This document shows positions 61,600-64,000 of a stretch of DNA of 64,000 nt, piece by piece. The notes under the pieces are model-generated. The model was not told the DNA's origin. It did not search any database and worked only from the letters and a program-made list of their open reading frames with translations. Position numbers and translations under genes: made by a program. The DNA is from an uncultured Bacilli bacterium. Lineage in GTDB: Bacteria; Bacillota_I; Bacilli_A; RF39; UBA660. The stretch spans positions 1-64,000 of the forward strand of contig CAKPBJ010000005.1 in NCBI GenBank assembly GCA_934140575.1, in the 5' to 3' direction. Position 1 is the stretch's first letter. Each line of letters opens with the position of its first letter.

Positions 61600-61733
61600 A
61601 ATTTGTAGGTGCCATAGACAGTAGGTGTAAAAATAAATCCTACCGAGGACTTTAATTAGTATATAAGGGTTCTTGGCATATGTCTTAGAATCCTTTTATT
61701 ATGGCATCCCTCAAAAAATTAAGGAGGTGTATT
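61600..61733 (+). promoter_or_regulatory. Ribosomal protein L10 leader
   Basis: The leader has the Firmicutes L10-leader layout: TGCCATAGACAGTAGGTG at its 5' side, TCCTACCGAGGAC, and TATGGCATCCCTC before AAGGAGG, with GTGCCATA/TATGGCATC as closing arms. A hairpin AAGGGTTCT (61665-61673)/AGAATCCTT (61687-61695) precedes TTTATT and may act as a terminator. L10(L12)4 binding represses the operon in other Firmicutes. Confidence 0.85.
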
Positions 61734-62228
61734 ATGGCAAGTGAGAAAATATTGATGCAAAAGCAAACAGTTATTGATGAAATTAAGGATCGTGCTTCTA
61801 ATGCTAAGTCTATAGTTTTATTCGATTATCGTGGTATTACTGATAGTGAAGCTAAAGAATTACGTATCAAATTAAGAGAATCAAATTCTGATTATAAAGT
61901 ATATAAAAATACTTTAATGACTAGAGCATTCAATGATTTAGGTATTGATCTTTCTGAAGGATTAAATGGTCCAAGTGCTTTTGCTTACAGTGATGATCAA
62001 ATAGCACCTATTAAGGTTATATCTGAATTTGCTAAAGATCACCCAGCATTAGTTTTAAAAGTAGGGATTGTAGATGGAGAAAAGGCTGATCAAGCTAAGT
62101 TAGCAGAATATGCTACATTACCATCAAGAGACCAATTATTGACAATGCTTGCTGGTGGTATGATGGGTATCGCAAGAGACTTATCTATTTGCTTAGACTT
62201 ATATAGTCAACAAAAAGAAGAAAATTAA
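61734..62228 (+). CDS. rplJ: 50S ribosomal protein L10
   Basis: 164 residues from ATG 61734 (AAGGAGGTG upstream; an ATG at 61701 lies in the leader and is rejected). Family motifs VLFDYRGITDSEAKELR and YKVYKNTLMTRAF. The C-terminal helix that carries L7/L12 dimers follows. Stalk base. Confidence 0.96.
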   Translation: MASEKILMQKQTVIDEIKDRASNAKSIVLFDYRGITDSEAKELRIKLRESNSDYKVYKNTLMTRAFNDLGIDLSEGLNGPSAFAYSDDQIAPIKVISEFAKDHPALVLKVGIVDGEKADQAKLAEYATLPSRDQLLTMLAGGMMGIARDLSICLDLYSQQKEEN

Positions 62229-62257
62229 TAAAAATTAAATATATAGGAGGAAATAAA

Positions 62258-62626
62258 ATGGCTAAATTAACAAAAGAAGATTTTATCAGTAGTTTAAAAG
62301 AAATGAATTTATTAGAAATTAAAGAATTAGTAGATGCAATGAAGGAAGAATTTGGTGTTGATCCATCTGCTGTTGCTGTTGCTGCACCAGTTGCTGGAGC
62401 TGATGCTGATGCTACTCCAAGTACAGTTACTGTATCAATCGCTGATGCTGGAGCTGCTAAAGTTGCAGTAATCAAAGTTGTTAAAGAAATTACTGGTTTA
62501 GGATTAAAAGAATCTAAAGATATCGTTGATAACAACGGTGCTGTTAAGGAAAACATTCCTGCAGCTGAAGCTGATGAAATCAAAGCTAAGCTTGAAGAAG
62601 CTGGAGCTACTGTAGAAGTTAAATAA
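62258..62626 (+). CDS. rplL: 50S ribosomal protein L7/L12
   Basis: 122 residues. N-terminal dimer domain, Ala-rich hinge (VAVAAPVAGADADA), and C-terminal domain with KVAVIKVVKEITGLGLKESKD for factor binding. AGGAGG 7 nt before ATG. rpoB, which normally follows, is not here. Confidence 0.97.
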   Translation: MAKLTKEDFISSLKEMNLLEIKELVDAMKEEFGVDPSAVAVAAPVAGADADATPSTVTVSIADAGAAKVAVIKVVKEITGLGLKESKDIVDNNGAVKENIPAAEADEIKAKLEEAGATVEVK

Positions 62627-62644
62627 TTTAACTTCTTTTTTATT
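62615..62644 (+). terminator. Terminator after rplL
   Basis: GAAGTTAAA, TAA loop, TTTAACTTC, TTTTTTATTTT. The stop codon is in the loop. Its T tract runs into the next -35 box. Confidence 0.9.
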
Positions 62645-62671
62645 TGACTTAAATAAATTTTGTGGTATACT
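62644..62671 (+). promoter_or_regulatory. Promoter of the first RNA unit
   Basis: TTGACT (62644-62649), 16-bp spacer, TATACT (62666-62671). Confidence 0.75.
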
Positions 62672-62677
62672 AGTATT

Positions 62678-62955
62678 AACTTAGGAATACTAATATTGTT
62701 GATTTAGTAGTTTGTATAAATGCTATTTAGTTTAGTATTTTACATTTTACTTGGTGATGTTATGTAGTCAAAATCATATTTATGGTATTTGACAGTGCCT
62801 AAAGAAATATTTAATGTTATTGGGCTCTAAGTTGATTGTAATTTGGGAGAGAGACAACTCTCTGTGATAAGTGACGATATAAGGTTACTGATAATAATTT
62901 TATATTGTGAGAAACTCGATTGTAATAAGTGGAAAAGCTTATTACAATTTTTTTA
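62678..62955 (+). ncRNA. Candidate structured non-coding RNA 1
   Basis: About 278 nt between its own promoter and a strong terminator. No reading frame with a ribosome site. Visible helices: AGTATT (62672-62677)/AATACT (62686-62691) at the 5' end, and a central GAGAG/CTCTC hairpin around 62848-62862. The terminator arm ATTACAA can also pair with TTGATTGTAA upstream, a switch-like arrangement. I do not recognise it as RNase P RNA, tmRNA, 6S or a known riboswitch. Confidence 0.6.
62919..62955 (+). terminator. Terminator of RNA unit 1
   Basis: TTGTAATAAG (62920-62929), GGAAAAG-type loop, CTTATTACAA (62938-62947), TTTTTTT. Confidence 0.9.
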
Positions 62956-62984
62956 TTGACTTCTTATGATTTATGTAATAAAAT
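62956..62984 (+). promoter_or_regulatory. Promoter of the second RNA unit
   Basis: TTGACT (62956-62961) directly after the terminator T run, 17-bp spacer, TAAAAT (62979-62984); start predicted at about 62991. Confidence 0.75.
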
Positions 62985-62989
62985 AAATT

Positions 62990-63301
62990 TATCAATAGTA
63001 GGATGCTTGGTTATCTGATATGAGAGTAGTATTTATATGAAATATGTGAGATAACGATTATATGGCAGAAATCTTATCACGGACTATTGATAGATTACAA
63101 TTTTTAAAGAAGGACACTTTAAACAATAACAGCTGCAACTGGAATGAAAACGGTTTCTATTTAGCTAATAGATGGCAGTTTCTTAAACCAAGGATATTAG
63201 TGTATTATCAGTATGCTAATTGTAAAAAAATGTTTTTGATTATGTAGTTGTAATCAATTATATATTTTTATCACAGATTTTTCATTGTCTGTGTTTTTTT
63301 T
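62990..63301 (+). ncRNA. Candidate structured non-coding RNA 2
   Basis: About 310 nt from its promoter to the terminator at 63270-63301. The predicted 5' end coincides with a long-range helix: TATCAATAGT (62990-62999) with ACTATTGATA (63083-63092). Inside it GTTATCT (63010-63016) pairs with AGATAAC (63049-63055). Downstream AACTG (63137-63141)/CAGTT (63176-63180) encloses CTATT (63157-63161)/AATAG (63167-63171). A 61-codon frame at 63062-63247 has no ribosome site and is not credited. Family not recognised. Confidence 0.65.
63270..63301 (+). terminator. Terminator of RNA unit 2
   Basis: CACAGA (63272-63277), 10-nt loop, TCTGTG (63288-63293), eight T. Confidence 0.85.
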
Positions 63302-63314
63302 GCGTTTAAGTATC

Positions 63315-63343
63315 TTGTAAATATGATTGATTATTGTTATACT
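63315..63343 (+). promoter_or_regulatory. Promoter of the WXG100-like cluster
   Basis: TTGTAA (63315-63320), 17-bp spacer, TGT-TATACT (-10 at 63338-63343). Confidence 0.65.
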
Positions 63344-63375
63344 TATATTAGTTTAAGAATAAGGAGGAGTTACTT

Positions 63376-63765
63376 GTGGGAAAGTTTAGTTTGGGAAAAG
63401 CAGATGCTATTGTTTCTAATTTGGTTGATAATAAAGAACTTGATATTAATTGTGATTATGCCAATAATTTAACTAGTGACATGGTTTATCAATTGGATAA
63501 TATATCTTCTTCTTTAAATAAAATAAATAATTACTTAAATGCAGCTATTACCAATAAATATGTAAGTGGTACATATGCTGATGTTTTTAATGGTTGGAGT
63601 AACAAATGTAAAACTCAAGCTGCTAATGCTAAGAAAAGAAAAAATAGTTTAAAATTAAAGTATAATGAAGATAAGAAAGATTTAACTATCAAAAAACTTT
63701 ATGATAGATTAGAGGTTTTAGAGGAAAAAGTAAATAATATTGAAAATTTGCGAGGTGAAGAGTAA
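63376..63765 (+). CDS. Small helical protein, first gene of a WXG100-like cluster
   Basis: 129 residues, GTG start, AAGGAGG 8 nt upstream. Mostly helical; TYADVFNGWSNKCKTQAAN in the middle is W-containing, and the end (about 105-129) is a Leu-heptad coiled coil (LYDRLEVLEEKVNNIENL). No signal peptide. It overlaps the next gene (TAATG). Probably a secreted-substrate or chaperone-like partner in a type VII-type locus, by context only. Confidence 0.55.
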   Translation: MGKFSLGKADAIVSNLVDNKELDINCDYANNLTSDMVYQLDNISSSLNKINNYLNAAITNKYVSGTYADVFNGWSNKCKTQAANAKKRKNSLKLKYNEDKKDLTIKKLYDRLEVLEEKVNNIENLRGEE

Positions 63766-64000
63766 TGATTGAAAAGAATGAAGAACTTGTTGCTCTTTCT
63801 GAAAATTTAGATCTAGAAATATCTAAATTAAAGTTAGCAATGGATAATTTTGAAAAAGATATGATTGAATTACAAAATGGTGATGGAAATAAATCATATT
63901 GGTCTGGCGAAAATGCTTATATGTCTATAAAATCTTGTCTTGGATATCTTGAACATAATAAATATTTATTGAATGAATTAAATAGATGTTCTGAGTATTT
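63765..64000 (+). CDS. WXG100-like protein, cut by the window end
   Basis: At least 78 residues; runs past base 64000. Helical, with a YWSGENAYMSI turn at about residues 45-55, matching the W-x-G hairpin of ESAT-6/WXG100 proteins, between two helices. TAATG overlap with the previous gene. WXG100 proteins are exported as dimers by type VII secretion. Confidence 0.6.
   Translation, partial: MIEKNEELVALSENLDLEISKLKLAMDNFEKDMIELQNGDGNKSYWSGENAYMSIKSCLGYLEHNKYLLNELNRCSEY

Noticed and set aside
61701..61733. Upstream ATG for rplJ
   Set aside because: Part of the L10 leader; the ATG at 61734 has the ribosome site and matches L10.
63062..63247. A 61-codon reading frame in the gap after rplL
   Set aside because: No ribosome site, atypical composition, and it lies across helices of the candidate RNA 2.
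62678..63301. RNase P RNA, tmRNA or 6S RNA in the gap after rplL
   Set aside because: The conserved RNase P core, tmRNA T-arm and 3' CCA end, and an obvious 6S bubble hairpin are not visible.
1..64000. Mycoplasma-type code with TGA as Trp
   Set aside because: TGA ends dnaA, rsmI, pth and yabG at the expected C-termini; Trp is TGG.
1..64000. CRISPR arrays, transposons, tRNA or rRNA genes
   Set aside because: None seen. The only regular repeats are the parS/NBS units, a short coding repeat and a 29-bp pair, none with CRISPR spacing; no tRNA cloverleaf or transposase motif was found.

Overview
The window is a replication-origin region from a very AT-rich, low-GC Gram-positive bacterium. Gene order (rpmH-dnaA-dnaN-recF-gyrB-gyrA; rnpA-yidC-jag-mnmE-mnmG-rsmG-noc-soj-parB; dnaX-ybaB-recR-bofA; ricT...rsmI; ksgA-yabG-veg; yabP-yabQ-divIC-tilS-ftsH; cysS-mrnC-rlmB-sigH-secE-nusG-rplKAJL) is that of the Bacillus subtilis origin side, so the organism is a member of Bacilli. 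Compact intergenic spaces, short proteins and AT bias suggest an uncultured gut-type lineage of the RF39/RFN20 or Erysipelotrichia kind; that placement is inference. TGA ends several genes (dnaA, rsmI, pth, yabG), so the Mycoplasma code does not apply. All family calls come from reading the translations, without database searches.

Layout. Every gene left of about 14.0 kb is on the minus strand and every gene right of it on the plus strand, so transcription runs away from oriC throughout. Left arm (0.1-14 kb): a laccase-domain protein, ychF, an AbgT-type transporter, DUF951, MscS, parB, soj, noc, rsmG, mnmG, mnmE, jag, yidC, rnpA, rpmH. Origin: DnaA-box clusters flank dnaA (14.0-14.4 and 15.8-15.9 kb). 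Right arm: dnaA, dnaN, a comK-family gene, recF, gyrB, gyrA. Next comes a 1.2 kb non-coding array (23.4-24.5 kb) of parS palindromes, Noc-type CCCGGG palindromes and DnaA boxes, partly built from a tandem duplication of about 413 bp. Then SRP RNA, tadA, dnaX-recR, a BofA-like gene, holB-ricT-rsmI-pth-mfd, a T-box-controlled metG, tatD, two exported TasA-like proteins with a SipW-type signal peptidase, ksgA and a relic or active sporulation block (yabG, veg, spoVG, yabP, yabQ), divIC, tilS, ftsH, mscL, dusB, lysS, a transporter, a ClpC-like ATPase, cysS to sigH, secE-nusG and the ribosomal stalk genes. The window ends in two apparently independent structured RNA units and the start of a WXG100-like (type VII secretion-type) gene cluster.

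How it fits together. The window holds both ParB-family proteins and both of their predicted DNA sites. ParB carries the Arg/Gly residues associated with parS, and the paralogue carries the Gln/Lys/Arg residues associated with the Noc site. The 23.4-24.5 kb array is therefore best read as a combined centromere, nucleoid-occlusion loading zone and DnaA-binding region 9 kb from dnaA. Other points of note are a tRNA-binding domain on LysRS with a MetRS that lacks it, a ClpC with an apparently dead second ATPase ring, an FtsH with a Rho-N-like tail, and a consensus promoter hidden in the end of rplA.
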